A stretch of 64,000 nucleotides of DNA, from the NCBI GenBank assembly GCA_944470555.2, contig OX104127.1:137658786-137722785 (forward strand), in the 5' to 3' direction. Position numbers and translations under genes: made by a program. Each line of letters opens with the position of its first letter. Position 1 is the first letter of the stretch. The notes below the pieces were generated by a model. The model saw only the letters and a program-made list of their open reading frames with translations, made no database searches and was not told the DNA's origin. This document shows, piece after piece, positions 33,301 through 43,465 of this stretch. This DNA is from Heterobilharzia americana (Eukaryota; Platyhelminthes; Trematoda; Strigeidida; Schistosomatidae).

Positions 33301-33569
33301 TTTGAATCCGCTTCATTAGCGTTGCAATTCGGGAGATATTACGAAGTAGAGAACAAGTAATGTGAAGGTTTCTGAAATGAGTTACACTTGAAGATAAAGT
33401 TTCGTGTGGATCATCTATTTTCTTCTTAACTTTAGATATTGATACTGACAAGTTTTGAATTCTGTTTTCAACCATCTGTAAAACATTTTGCAATTTATCA
33501 ATGTCAGAAGCTCTCTTGAACAGATCAACATGATTATCGGCCACATGTTGTTGAATAAGTCCACCTAAC
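33301..33569 (-). CDS. COG5: COG5 exon 2
   Basis: 269 bp. LIQQHVADNHVDLFKRA aligns with human LHLQVVARHEDLLAQA; IDKLQNVLQMVENRIQNL with IESLEGVLQMMQTRIGAL; LHITCSLLRNISRIATLMKR with [20 protein letters not shown]. This is the conserved N-terminal helical region used for COG subunit assembly. Acceptor CATTATTAG before G TTA GGT GGA; the preceding two bases come from exon 1 (GA+G = Glu). Confidence 0.95.
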
Positions 33570-33774
33570 CTAATAATGGTAACAATAGAGAAAGAAATAA
33601 TTACTTCTAAGACATGTGAAAATAGAGATGAAAGTTAAGAAACGATACTATGAATATTTCAACACACTGGGAAGGTACGGCATGCACGTTGAAACGCACC
33701 TAGTCATACTGTGCACATCCGTGCAGTAGGCGCGATGAACCACACCTGTTATGGAAGGGCTAATGGTACTACTT

Positions 33775-33870
33775 GGGTTCCCAAACCTCGGTAGGCGAAG
33801 AGGGGTTCGAACCTGCGATCCAATGGTTGATGTTCATCTCCCTAAACCACTGAGCCACAGTACACACAAT
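33775..33870 (-). mobile_element. tRNA-derived SINE, copy 2
   Basis: Minus strand: GTGGCTCAGTGGTTTAGGGA (A-box region), GCAGGTTCGAACCCCTC (good B-box), then CTACCGAGGTTTGGGAACCC. Confidence 0.7.
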
Positions 33871-34149
33871 ACATAGACTGAAGAATACCGTGATATAACT
33901 GATTTTGTACATAATAACTTTGGCATTTTTAAAATCACCTATTGTTCGTTGAGAAGTAATATACACTAGAAACATCAGGCATTCCCAGAATGTTAATCGT
34001 GTTAATAATGTCCAATTAGAGATTTGCCAGATAAATAGAATAAACGAGAAGTCACTTTTGCATTGTAATGATGTGTGGTGACTGGCAGCGATATTTAAGA
34101 CAAAATATCTTGCTTCAGAAACTAGGGGCCATAATGTACAAGTGTATCT

Positions 34150-34330
34150 GTTACACACTGAATAGCTGTGAAAACTCAATAGCTTAGTGCATAAGGATAT
34201 GGAGTTTGAAGCGACAGGTGCTGGGTCCGGGCCTCTGGTGCGATAACATTGGGAGGAAGGCATATCACGTTGACCATCCTCAAATAGGGCGAAATGCGTG
34301 TCCTCGACTTCGATGCTAGTAAAAGTTTCC
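34150..34330 (+). mobile_element. Hammerhead SINE remnant
   Basis: tRNA-like part ('GAGTTTGAAGCGACAGGTGC') followed by CATCCTCAAATAGGGCGAAA and GCGTGTCCTCGACTTC. The GAAA box is kept; the CTGATGA box is lost (TTGACCA). Confidence 0.6.
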
Positions 34331-34339
34331 ACCGTTCAC

Positions 34340-36950
34340 ATGAGAGCACTGAGTTCGAACTCCACACGACATACGACAGTGAAAGGATAACATTAACACT
34401 AACAAGGCCAAAGAAATGTTTTTAAAAAATGAATAATTCGAAAGATTTTCAAATATTACATGAGAATACCATGTGGATGTATTTTATTGGGCGTAGTCGA
34501 CCTTTCTGTAAAATCAGGTAAAGCATTATACTATTTCGGGCATAAGAGAATCCAACTAGAAAGAGCACGCTTTCCCATATGTGAAGTAAAAGACGTAACT
34601 TCAAGAACAGGTGTCATGTTTTGATGAAACTGCACAAAATTTTCCAACCTAACTACTCCTTAGCCAGCACGATGCATCAAACCAACAGAAACGCGGCATA
34701 CGTAGCACATTTGAATGCTTTCATACGTTCGAGTATGAGATGAGTCCACTCGTCTTCAAGAAATTCTTCTATACGCCCATGGCTTTATTACCTCCACCAA
34801 AGAATTCTCGCTCCCTGCCTTTGCCTGGTCTCCACATAAAGTAACAGGTCGAAAGAGAATGTCCGGAGCTTATCACCAGATTAGTGTATACAGGGGACCC
34901 AAATAAATAAGCTGAAAAACTCCGCTTCCGAAACAATGCTCCACCGCCTGACTTGTAAACCGAACTACCAATCAGACTCAGAGAGTGATTCTTCAAGACA
35001 ACCACCTGCTTCGGTTTGAGCGTCCGTGAAGTATCTTAACTGCTTTCACAATTTATGGAGGTATAAAACCTCAATTAATGCTCGAAAACGTCCATACTTA
35101 TTTGAAATACGTTTTATCAACGCCACAGAAGGTTAAATGAACTGTTCAAACTACTTTTATTATCCTGCTATAGCCGCATTTATCTTCATTACTATTTCAC
35201 TCAGTTAACTGTCACTGTCTGAAATTCCGGTCAATTTTTATTATCTTGAGTAGCTTAGCAGTTTACTCCGATAGTGCTGTTTTGCTGTACAATACGAGAC
35301 CCAACTATTCGAAAACCGTTTAAGCTCCTGGCCTTCAATATTCAGATTTTGGTACAAACAGGTTTGTCTAGGACGCTGGAAAGCCTCACAATTGACGCAT
35401 ATTGTACCGCAGAGATTCACACATGAGATCCCATAAAAGTGCTTTGAATAACTCCAACAACCAGGGGACACACAATAAGTCACAAATCATGTAGTGACAA
35501 CCTTGATTTCCTCTCAACCTTTAATATCTAGTAACAACCGTGCATTCCTCTTTTCTTGAGGTTTTCTATCATCTATCAGCATGAGTAAATCCTTTAAAAT
35601 GTATTTAAATCCTTCTTTGACCGTAGCATCCAGTTTAAAATCTTCGGTGATATTTAGTAATCCAAATGAAAAATGGAAACGTTTATCTCACTATGCATTG
35701 ATGACTTTGCTTCTCAAAGTGAGTGTAAAACATTTATTTATATGACAGACTGAACGCATGAACAGTCCAAGTCTTTCTTTGCTTCACAGACAATCAAGCC
35801 AAAATTGGCTTCCACGGTTTCGTAAGTTTCTCGATAAAATTCACGCTATCTTTTATGCATTACGTTTAAGCATTCACTTGATGCTTAGGATTTTTTTCTT
35901 TAAGAGCTATTCTCTTGCCAAAACTGTTCAATTTTAAAACCTTAGCAACTTTCTGTTTACAGATAATTACAAGACAATATAAACGCTCCTTCCTAAAACT
36001 GAAGGTTTCTTAAGAAAATGAAGTAATATCATGTTCAGAAGTGCTAGAAGTGTCTTGCTTACGCTGTAACACAGTAAATATCAGGTGATTTTTCCAGGAT
36101 ACCACTTAGATCATATCATTTACTCCCAATTCTTAATGTAACTCAAGCTCTGAAAAAAGAACGGTGCGAAAAAGGTTGCTAATTAGGCAATTTCATTACT
36201 TTCAACTTCGGTTTGCCCTGATAATGAGCTAGTTGAGATTTAACCTTTTATCCTGGGCTTAAAAAAGTTACAGAAAAATGTCCAAATTTACAGTCACATC
36301 GATTCATATTATCTTTCATTCCAGTTTCATCATCCCATTGTGCAACTAATCGTTTCTGCGGACTGATGAACACATTGGTGTCACAAAATGAACCTTTTGC
36401 ATAGCACAACCAGTGATAAAACAAAATACACTGGACAGGTAACCTAAATTTTCAGTTTGAAGTCCCGTACCACATCTTATTTTTAAAAGACGAAAATCCT
36501 AACAGAATTCATCGTCACCTACTTCCCTACAACGTAATGATATACCTCGGGTCTAAAAGAGAAACATCAAAATGGAGTCGGATTCTCGAAAGCAAGCACA
36601 CATTTATTCACCTGATATTTTACCATAGTATGCACCGGGACTGTAATAATGTCTGATTTCAAACCATGGGAATCCGAGCTCCAGAAATATCAAAGAAATT
36701 AAAAGTTACAATGCACATTTGAAGGCTCAACATATATACAACCTCTTCAATAGAAAAAAACATAAAAAGATGTTAATTCTTCTTCAAATGGACTGAAAAC
36801 ATTTGTCTTACACCAGCTAAAGTGCTCTAAATGTAAATGATAAACTTCATCTATCTTAGCTGTCCTCATCGCATTTGTAGCTCAAAGCAACTTCTTAAAA
36901 ATTAGTAGTGCGATTTACTGCATAAAACACTCGACTTTTAAGCAGCGTTT
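34340..36950. other. No confident feature
   Basis: COG5 intron 1. Short ORFs only. Nothing recognised on either strand. Confidence 0.4.
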
Positions 36951-37039
36951 AGAGTTCGAAGCCCCTTTCACCCAATTCAGACTAAACAACCTGGGAGTTT
37001 TCTAATCCCTCACACAATGTGGGGCTCATTGTATAGTAC

Positions 37040-37145
37040 ATAAACTTATGTGGAGTTGTCTCATTGGTTTAGGGAGAGGACTTTCAAAAGTGGGTCACGG
37101 GTTCGAACATCACTCCATCCGCAAAGGTTTGGGCAACCACGTAAT
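37040..37145 (+). mobile_element. tRNA-derived SINE, copy 3
   Basis: Plus strand: GTCTCATTGGTTTAGGGAGA, B-box CGGGTTCGAACATC, then CGCAAAGGTTTGGGCAACCA. Same layout as the copies at 23655 and 33775. Confidence 0.7.
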
Positions 37146-37327
37146 ATCATCAGTCCTCAAACACAAGGTGTAGGTCATTGCCTACTACAGAAATATGCAC
37201 AAGGTAGCTGAGTAGATTGCCAATTCCCAAATAAATCCACACAGCGTTGAGTTGCAAACTTTACATTTTTATATTTTAGCCTTCAGTGAACCAGAATCAT
37301 GAGATGAATTAAAACGTATAGACTTAC

Positions 37328-37452
37328 TCTCGTATTCGGTTATCTATCGTGCATAAAACATCTGAAACTTTGTTGGTCCCAACGACATACGAAACAAATA
37401 ATCTAGCATCAAAATCTGCACTGGAAAAACTCTCCGTCAAGCTTTTATCCAT
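37328..37452 (-). CDS. COG5: COG5 exon 1 (start of the gene)
   Basis: COG5 is a subunit of lobe B of the conserved oligomeric Golgi complex, a cytosolic tether on Golgi membranes that guides retrograde vesicles and keeps glycosylation enzymes in place. This 125-bp exon starts at the only suitable ATG: MDKSLTESFSSADFDARLFV fits human CYSDFLNEDFDVKTYTSQ, and VLCTIDNRIRE fits LAQGISQLDRE. Donor GA|GTAAGT. Summed exon lengths give about 891 codons to 4684, slightly above the human length of about 840. Just upstream, TTTGTTTTACAG precedes the ATG by about 23 bp: a 5' UTR intron or spliced-leader acceptor. Confidence 0.9.
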
Positions 37453-37483
37453 TAGTTCTTATAAAATTATTACCTGTAAAACA
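37453..37483 (-). promoter_or_regulatory. Acceptor-like site before COG5 ATG (possible spliced-leader site)
   Basis: Minus strand: pyrimidine-rich CTTATTTGTTTTACAG immediately before GTAATAATTTTATAAG and the ATG. Schistosomes use spliced-leader trans-splicing for part of their mRNAs, but an ordinary 5' UTR intron is equally possible. Confidence 0.35.
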
Positions 37484-37684
37484 AATAAGAATGAATGAAG
37501 AAAACAGAAAATATGTTAACAGACAGTAAGTATATTAGTTTCATAGGCACCATTATTAATGACGGAAGACGAATGTATATGCCTGAATTTAAACAGCATG
37601 GATAAGAAATATGCCTGGTCTACTATTTATGTCCCCTGGATCTTAAGTGACTGGTGACCTCAAAGAGTTGCTGATTGACTAACA

Positions 37685-38120
37685 AAATCAACGTATAACC
37701 TCGCACACAAGTGCATCGGCTGAAGCAGCCACACTTCATAGTACTACAAAACAACAGGCGGATAGAAAAAGTCATATCAATTAGACGAAGTTGTGTGAGA
37801 GAATAAACAACTTGAAAATAAGTTAGTGCGAATATTCAAGCATTAGATGTGAAGTGTATACATTTGCACCATTGTGACTAATTTTCAGCCGTGTCACTAA
37901 GAGCCCTCAACCACTGATCTCTTTCGTCTCGGGGACCCCAACCAGGCAATCTACATCTCCCCAAACGGCTTAGGTCAACAGTAAGAGATTTCATCGGCCG
38001 CCTTCCAACCTAAGCCAACTTCCTCTGGCACGGCACATCGAGGGCGGTGGTCGCTCGGCATGCCCAGTACATCTCCAAGCCATTTTAGTCGACTAAGGTT
38101 AACAGTGGTCAAATCATACC
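37685..38120 (-). mobile_element. RTE-like family B fragment
   Basis: Complement of the 3' terminal motif (ATCAACGTATAACCTCGCAC), of the 3' UTR, and of the end of the coding part ('GTGACTAATTTTCAGCCGTG', 'CGGGGACCCCAACCAGGCA') to about 38120. Confidence 0.75.
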
Positions 38121-38339
38121 TAGAATGTAATTAATAATTACTGAAACAACCCAGTAAAGGTTTATGTACTAAGCTACGAGACATTTTCCGGGTAACGGTT
38201 TATACGGGGTACAGATAGTTCTCTAGTCCAAATATAAGGCTAATGTTTTGAACAGAATAGAGGCTTGATGTTGACCCACAACTTCTTGAGAAAATCTGAA
38301 CACACACTCCGTCACTCACTGAATCTTAGTTGTAGCACC

Positions 38340-38505
38340 AATTTTAGAAGACATAAAGAAACTAAGCCTAGAATATAGCAGGCTAGATGTCAGACACAAT
38401 TTCCACTCCCTACGAGTTGTTAAACCCTGGGATGCTCTTCTTGCAAAAGTGATACAGGCTACTTCGTCTGGATCCTTTAAACGCCGGTTTGATACCTAAG
38501 ACGTG
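38340..38505 (+). mobile_element. CR1-like RT C-terminus relic
   Basis: Plus strand: RHNFHSLRVVKPWDALL, then QATSSGSFKRRFDT. This is the same block as SKFFSLRVCALWNALP and SIDSFKRRLDS in the CR1-like element at 40479, so it is a 5'-truncated copy on the opposite strand. Confidence 0.75.
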
Positions 38506-38599
38506 TGGGATCTGCTCAGAGCTAACTGAATTTCTAAATTTTACCTCCTACCTTTTGCTCCCTTTCAACATTACACACGAAAAAAGATCACAAATAGTA

Positions 38600-38963
38600 C
38601 TACCTAACCAATGATCCACAGATCATGGATGCGGAAGCCAGCTAAGCAAAAGCCCCTTCTATTCCGTCGAAACCATTTGAATACTTCAGTAGACAAACAT
38701 GCTAGAAGGGACTGCTGTCCAGCGTCTGACTACAATGGTTACCGTGGTGATCTCCTGTTTTCGTTTTCTTCAGAAAAAAGCTACTTCAAGCGTAACCGTA
38801 ACAAACACGAAGTTGGCCGATCGTGTCTCCTCATTCGTGATGGACTCCCGTGTACCAACTGTCCTAATGTCGTCAAGAATGGGCATGGCTGGAATGACTA
38901 AACATTCCTACATTTCGTTTTGTTGGCAATTATCCATGTCTTTACCATTAAGTAATGAAGTAA
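38600..38963 (+). other. ORFs without recognised function
   Basis: Two overlapping plus-strand frames (38611-38901, 96 codons; 38699-39079, 126 codons). The second runs into the hairpin arm. No family recognised; possibly part of the same unidentified repeat as the hairpin. Confidence 0.25.
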
Positions 38964-39089
38964 GTTGGATAGCTACTTGGGGTAAATTTATAAGTCTAAT
39001 TACTGTCACTACTGGAAGGAATATCTCGCGGCCAATAGCACAAACCTGGAGATGGTACTACTTTTTTATTATGCAGTAAATAAATTTCG
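38964..39089 (+). repeat. Left arm of a ~125-bp hairpin
   Basis: Pairs with 39123-39247. Shared blocks include TTGGATAGCT, GGAAGGAATATCTC, AACCTGGAGATGGTAC and GTAAATAAATTTC. Confidence 0.9.
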
Positions 39090-39122
39090 CACGATTGCCT
39101 GTTGATTGTATGCAAGTAATTG

Positions 39123-39247
39123 TTTGAAATTTATTTACCGCATAGTCAAAAAGTGGTACCATCTCCAGGTTTATGCTATCGGTCGTGAGATATTCCTTCC
39201 AGTAGCTACAGTAAGTAGACTTAAATTTACTTTAAACAGCTATCCAA
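39123..39247 (-). repeat. Right arm of the hairpin
   Basis: Imperfect reverse complement of 38964-39089 with a loop of about 33 nt. Directly after it (39248-39292) is a second small stem, CCTATGATAA ... TTATCATAGG. Confidence 0.9.
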
Positions 39248-39299
39248 CCTATGATAAGCTTAATATGTTTCGTAATACAATTATCATAGGTGACAGAAT

Positions 39300-39875
39300 T
39301 GCTTGTAGGTGTGGGGTGGTGCCTATCTTCGTCTCAAAATACGCGGAGAGCACTCGGCTACCCAGTTCGCCGGAGAGCGTAAACGAGATGGAATGAAGAG
39401 GAAAAGAATATTACGTACCCGTTATTGTTACGATTTAAATTTATTTTCACGTTTAAGTCTTGTACATGACATTAAAGGCATGTACCGAATTCGGTCAGTG
39501 TGAAACATGTTTTTAAACTTCGAGTGCACTTTGGAACTTTTGACATTTTCGTGGGGAAAGTTTGGAACATTCAGGGAATATCGTGCGTTTCCCGATAGGC
39601 GCCCGAAGTAAAATTCCAGGGTTTTTGCACAAAAGTTACAAAGTGTGCCAGAAGTAAGTGCTGGCTTCCTATCATCAAAATATGCTACATTTTAGACCAA
39701 TATAAACATATGTCGATACGCTAATTTCCAAACTTGATTGGGTGGTCTTTGAATTCGCTAGGAAAACTAACTCTCTAACAATAAGAAGAGATGCTTGGTG
39801 GCTCCAGACAGCACAAATACGATCAGACGCGAGTCACCAGACTCGGTCGTCACCTGGAGTGCCAGTCCATGGACG
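39300..39875. other. Unassigned
   Basis: GC-moderate sequence without ORFs of note. A possible LTR or repeat flank of the promoter-like block at 39880; not resolved. Confidence 0.3.
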
Positions 39876-39879
39876 TAAT

Positions 39880-40000
39880 TCCCTATTTCGCGCTAATGAG
39901 ATAAAGCGTTGATTGTCGTTTTCTGATTGGTCAGTTTGATACAGCCCTTATAAAAAAAAGCCGTATTTTCTAATTCTAGAAACATCAAGGATTCATTCTT
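39880..40000 (+). promoter_or_regulatory. Promoter-like repeat with inverted CCAAT and TATA boxes
   Basis: TTTCGCGCTAATGAGATAAAG, CTGATTGGTCAG (inverted CCAAT) and CCCTTATAAAAAAAAG (TATA) within 75 bp. A related copy is at 49895-49985. Probably the promoter of an unidentified repeat family. Confidence 0.4.
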
Positions 40001-40319
40001 GCGCCGAATAGGAGCATTTTTGTAACAAGCGGCATTTGTAAATCCAATATCCAATATTGATAGTGCGAGCATAGAAAACTAGTAGTTTTTGATCTCTCGC
40101 GTCTAGTTCTTAGGGCTTGGTTCGAGTTGTTCGGTTTACTCCTGCAGTGGACGAGGAAATCCCCTCTGCTTTCTTGCTTTTAGCTTCGGTGAGGTGGATG
40201 TTTTGTGGGTTAGTAGGTTGTAATTTGTAGAGTGATTAGGGAGCTACGGGCTGCTGGGAAGTTTAGAGAACTGCCGTGACTCCTGTCTGTGTAGGTACCT
40301 GAAAGAGAATAGTAAGGTA

Positions 40320-40445
40320 GTGGTAAAGGAATGAAGAGAGAAATAAGGAAGAGAAAAAAAAAATAATAATAATATAGGGAAGAGAAAAGGGAAGGAGAAG
40401 AAAAGGAGGGTGAAAAGAGAAATGAGAACGAAAGAAAAGTATTTG
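40320..40445 (+). repeat. Purine-rich tract
   Basis: Almost pure A/G over ~120 bp (for example GGGAAGAGAAAAGGGAAGG), lying in the presumed 3' UTR of the minus-strand CR1-like element; CT-rich on the element strand. Confidence 0.8.
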
Positions 40446-40478
40446 GGAATTGCCCGAATGGTCGCGTGGGTTTGGTTC

Positions 40479-43374
40479 CTACAGAAGAATTAGTAGGTAA
40501 TGTGGGTGTATTAAGGAGAGAGATAGTGAGTGGTAGTTAGGAGGGAGTTGGGGGTACTGAGGTTGGTGACTACCTGAGTACGTCCGTGGTAGTCCATGCG
40601 AGGTGACATAACTGTCTAATCGCCTCTTGAAAGAGTCGATTGAAGGAGCTATAACGATGTGTCGCGGTAAGGCATTCCATAAAGCACATACTCTTAGGGA
40701 GAAAAATTTGGACCTGAGTGTGGTGTTGGCTCTCTGGTGTGCTATCTTAATGGGGTTTCCTCGTGAAGATCGTTCAGTTGCAGGCAAAATTGATTTGTTT
40801 GCATGGTCTGCCTGATGGGCGATCTTGTATGCCATAATGAGGTCACCCCTTTTCCTGCGATAACCCAAGGTAAATAGGTTGAGGTGTTTAAGTCTTTCAG
40901 GATACGTCTTTCCCCTTAGCCCCACAACTGATTTTGTTGCAGTTCTTTGTATTCTTTCAAGGAGATTAGAGTCTCTCTTGAGTGTTGGAGGAGCCACCGT
41001 ATTGAAGACCTCTAGGTGCGGCCGCACGTAGGATTTGAAAATGGTGAGGAAGAGTTCGGGAGTGAGGGCGCCAAGCTGTCTACGCAGAAAGTGTAGAATG
41101 GCGTTCGCTCTGGTTGTCATACCTTTGTAGTTGGAGCTGGTGTCCAAGGTGTCGGAGAAGTTGAGCCCCAAATCTTTCTCCATGGACACTCTGGTGATAG
41201 CACGGTTGCTCAACATGTACTGGAAGTCGGTCGTACTTGCCTCATTTTTACTGATGTGCATTACTTTGCACTTTTCCAGGTTGAAGCTCAGGCCATTTTC
41301 CGACGACCAGAGCTCGAGTTGCTGCAAGTCCTTTTGTAGTGCTGCACAGTCGGCTTCTTCGTTTACCACCCTCCAAATTTTTATGTCGTCAGCGAAGAGG
41401 AGGATGGGTGAGGATATTTTGTCTGGCAGATCGTTGACAAACAGGAGGAACAGAAGCGGTCCTAGGATTGCTCCTTGGGATACTCCTGACGTCGACGGTC
41501 TCCACTCCGACCTTATTCTGTTCACTTTAGTGCAGAACTGCCTCCCTTCCAGGTACTCCTTGAACCAAGAGAGTAGGGGTCCACTTATACCAGCTGACAT
41601 GATCTTGTGAAGCAGTACTGTGGGTGGGACACTGTCAAATGCTTTGGCTAGGTCGAGAAATACAACATGTACAGGTTTTCTATTATCCCAGCTTTGTGTC
41701 CAGTCGTCCCAGGCGGTTAGTAAGTTGGTGGCACATGAGCGACCACTACGAAAGCCGTGCTGAGCAGTGTGGACAGTGTTTTCCTATTGAGGAATTCCCA
41801 GATGGTGTCAGCTACCAGGCTTTCCAACACTTTCGACACAATAGGGAGTAGGGCAATCGGCCTGTAGCTGCCAGGGCTTTTTCTGTCTCCTCCCTTGAAG
41901 ATGGGTGACAAGATGGCACTCTTCCATTCTTTAGGGAGTTTGCACGAGTCTATTGAGTGCTCAAAGAGGTTGCGAAGTGGTTTGGTAAGCACCTCGGCGC
42001 AGTTTTTCAGAACCACTGGTTTCAGGTTATCGCAGCCAGGGGACTTGCCCGGACGTAGCCTAGATAGCTTCTCGAACACCTTTTTCTCTGTAATAGAGAC
42101 GTGACAGAGGTATTCGTTATTTGCGACCTGGTCGGTGTCGTGGCGAGTCGGTGTGGATCTTGTGTCAGTGCTGAGTTGGGCTTGGAAGTGTGAGCTCAAA
42201 AGCTCGGCAATCTCTAGACTGCTTAGCACACTCCCGTCATGGCCTGTGACAAGATTCACTCCCTTACTGGTCGACTTTCTTCTTGACATGAAGCGGTACA
42301 GGTTTTTGGGGTTGCTTTGTAACCTCGCTGCCAAGTTTGTTTGGTAGGAAAATCTGTCGTTACGCACTCTAATGTTACAGAGATTGCGAATCCTTTTGTA
42401 GTTCAAGAAGTCAGACTCCCTGCGTGATGTACGCCACTTGAACCAAGCCTGCTTCTTGCTCCGGATAAGCCTCTCTGTCCCACGCTTTAACCATGAGGTT
42501 CTCATTGATTGTCTGTGTGTTACTTCTGGTACACTGTGACTGATGGCCCCAGTGATTATTTTCTTCACCTCCAACCAGTGTTCATCTATTGTGAGATGAG
42601 TCCAGTCCACTGGCCATGATGCATTCATGAGGTAGTCCCTCATGGTCTCATAGTTGGCCTTGCTGTAGCAAGGGAAGGTGTTGGGCGTCTCCAGTTGCAG
42701 AGCCTCCCTAGTTATCATGGAGAAGGTGATTACAGCGTGGTCACTGAGGCCAAGGGGAGGTTGGATGCAAACATCCTCAATGAGAAGTTCATCGTTCGTC
42801 AGAACGTAGTCAAGGCGCGATGCGTTTCCGTTAGGTCCCCAGCGTGTAGCATCACCCACTTTCTCTGAGAGGCCAGCAGTCTTAATTGCATCCTTCAGCT
42901 TCTGATTGAAGGATCTGATGCGTCTCCCTTCCGTCTCGAAGAGGATGGACGGGGTGTTGAAGTCGCCGGCAATGACTACGGAATCGTAATTTGCAGAGGA
43001 AGTCGTTAAGATAGCCTTGATGATCATTTCCTTATGTGTAGGGGAGCTGGTGGGGGACCGATATATGACTCCGAGCAGGTATTTGGTACTGTGGAGAGTG
43101 AAGTAGCACCATAGGGACTCTGGGAGCTGGGTTAAGGCCGTATCGCTAACCATCCTTGCCTTTAAACAGGAGTTTACGTAGATAGCCACTCCCCTCCTGC
43201 TCTATGTTCCCTGTCCCTGCGGAAGAGTTCCATGCCAGTAACATGCATCTCTTCGTCGGAGATGTCTGGCGAGAGCCAGGATTCGGTGATGAATATGATG
43301 TCGGAGTGCTGATGTGCACGCAGCGTCCTCATTTCTGCTACCTTCCCTCTTAGCCCCCTAACGTTGCTGTACAT
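40479..43374 (-). pseudogene. ORF2: endonuclease-reverse transcriptase, two frameshifts
   Basis: Reads across three frames (43374-43174, 43189-41717, ~41770-40479). N-terminal apurinic-type endonuclease: NVRGLRGK, FITESWLS, VIAGDFNTP, SRLDYVLTND, LSDHAVITF. RT: KSPGCDNLKPVVLK, SYRPIALLP, QHGFRSGRSC, VFLDLAKAFDSV (motif A), SGVSQGAILGPLLFLLFVND (motif B), LLFADDIKIW (motif C, FADD), LEKCKVMHI (D). The C-terminus SKFFSLRVCALWNALP is typical of CR1. Frameshifts lie near 43190 and near 41770-41800. The catalytic residues themselves are intact. The ORF likely copies the element by target-primed reverse transcription when unbroken. Confidence 0.9.
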
Positions 43375-43465
43375 ACATATTAGAGTGTGCCTGGTGAGGG
43401 GGAGGTCTGGTTGTGTATTTTCGCAGGATGACAGCTTATGTGGTTGGGTCTACCCTCGCCAGTCC

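Noticed and set aside
33769..34332. 187-codon minus ORF
   Set aside because: It runs through two SINEs (33775-33870 and 34150-34330) and the DNA between them; no recognisable protein.
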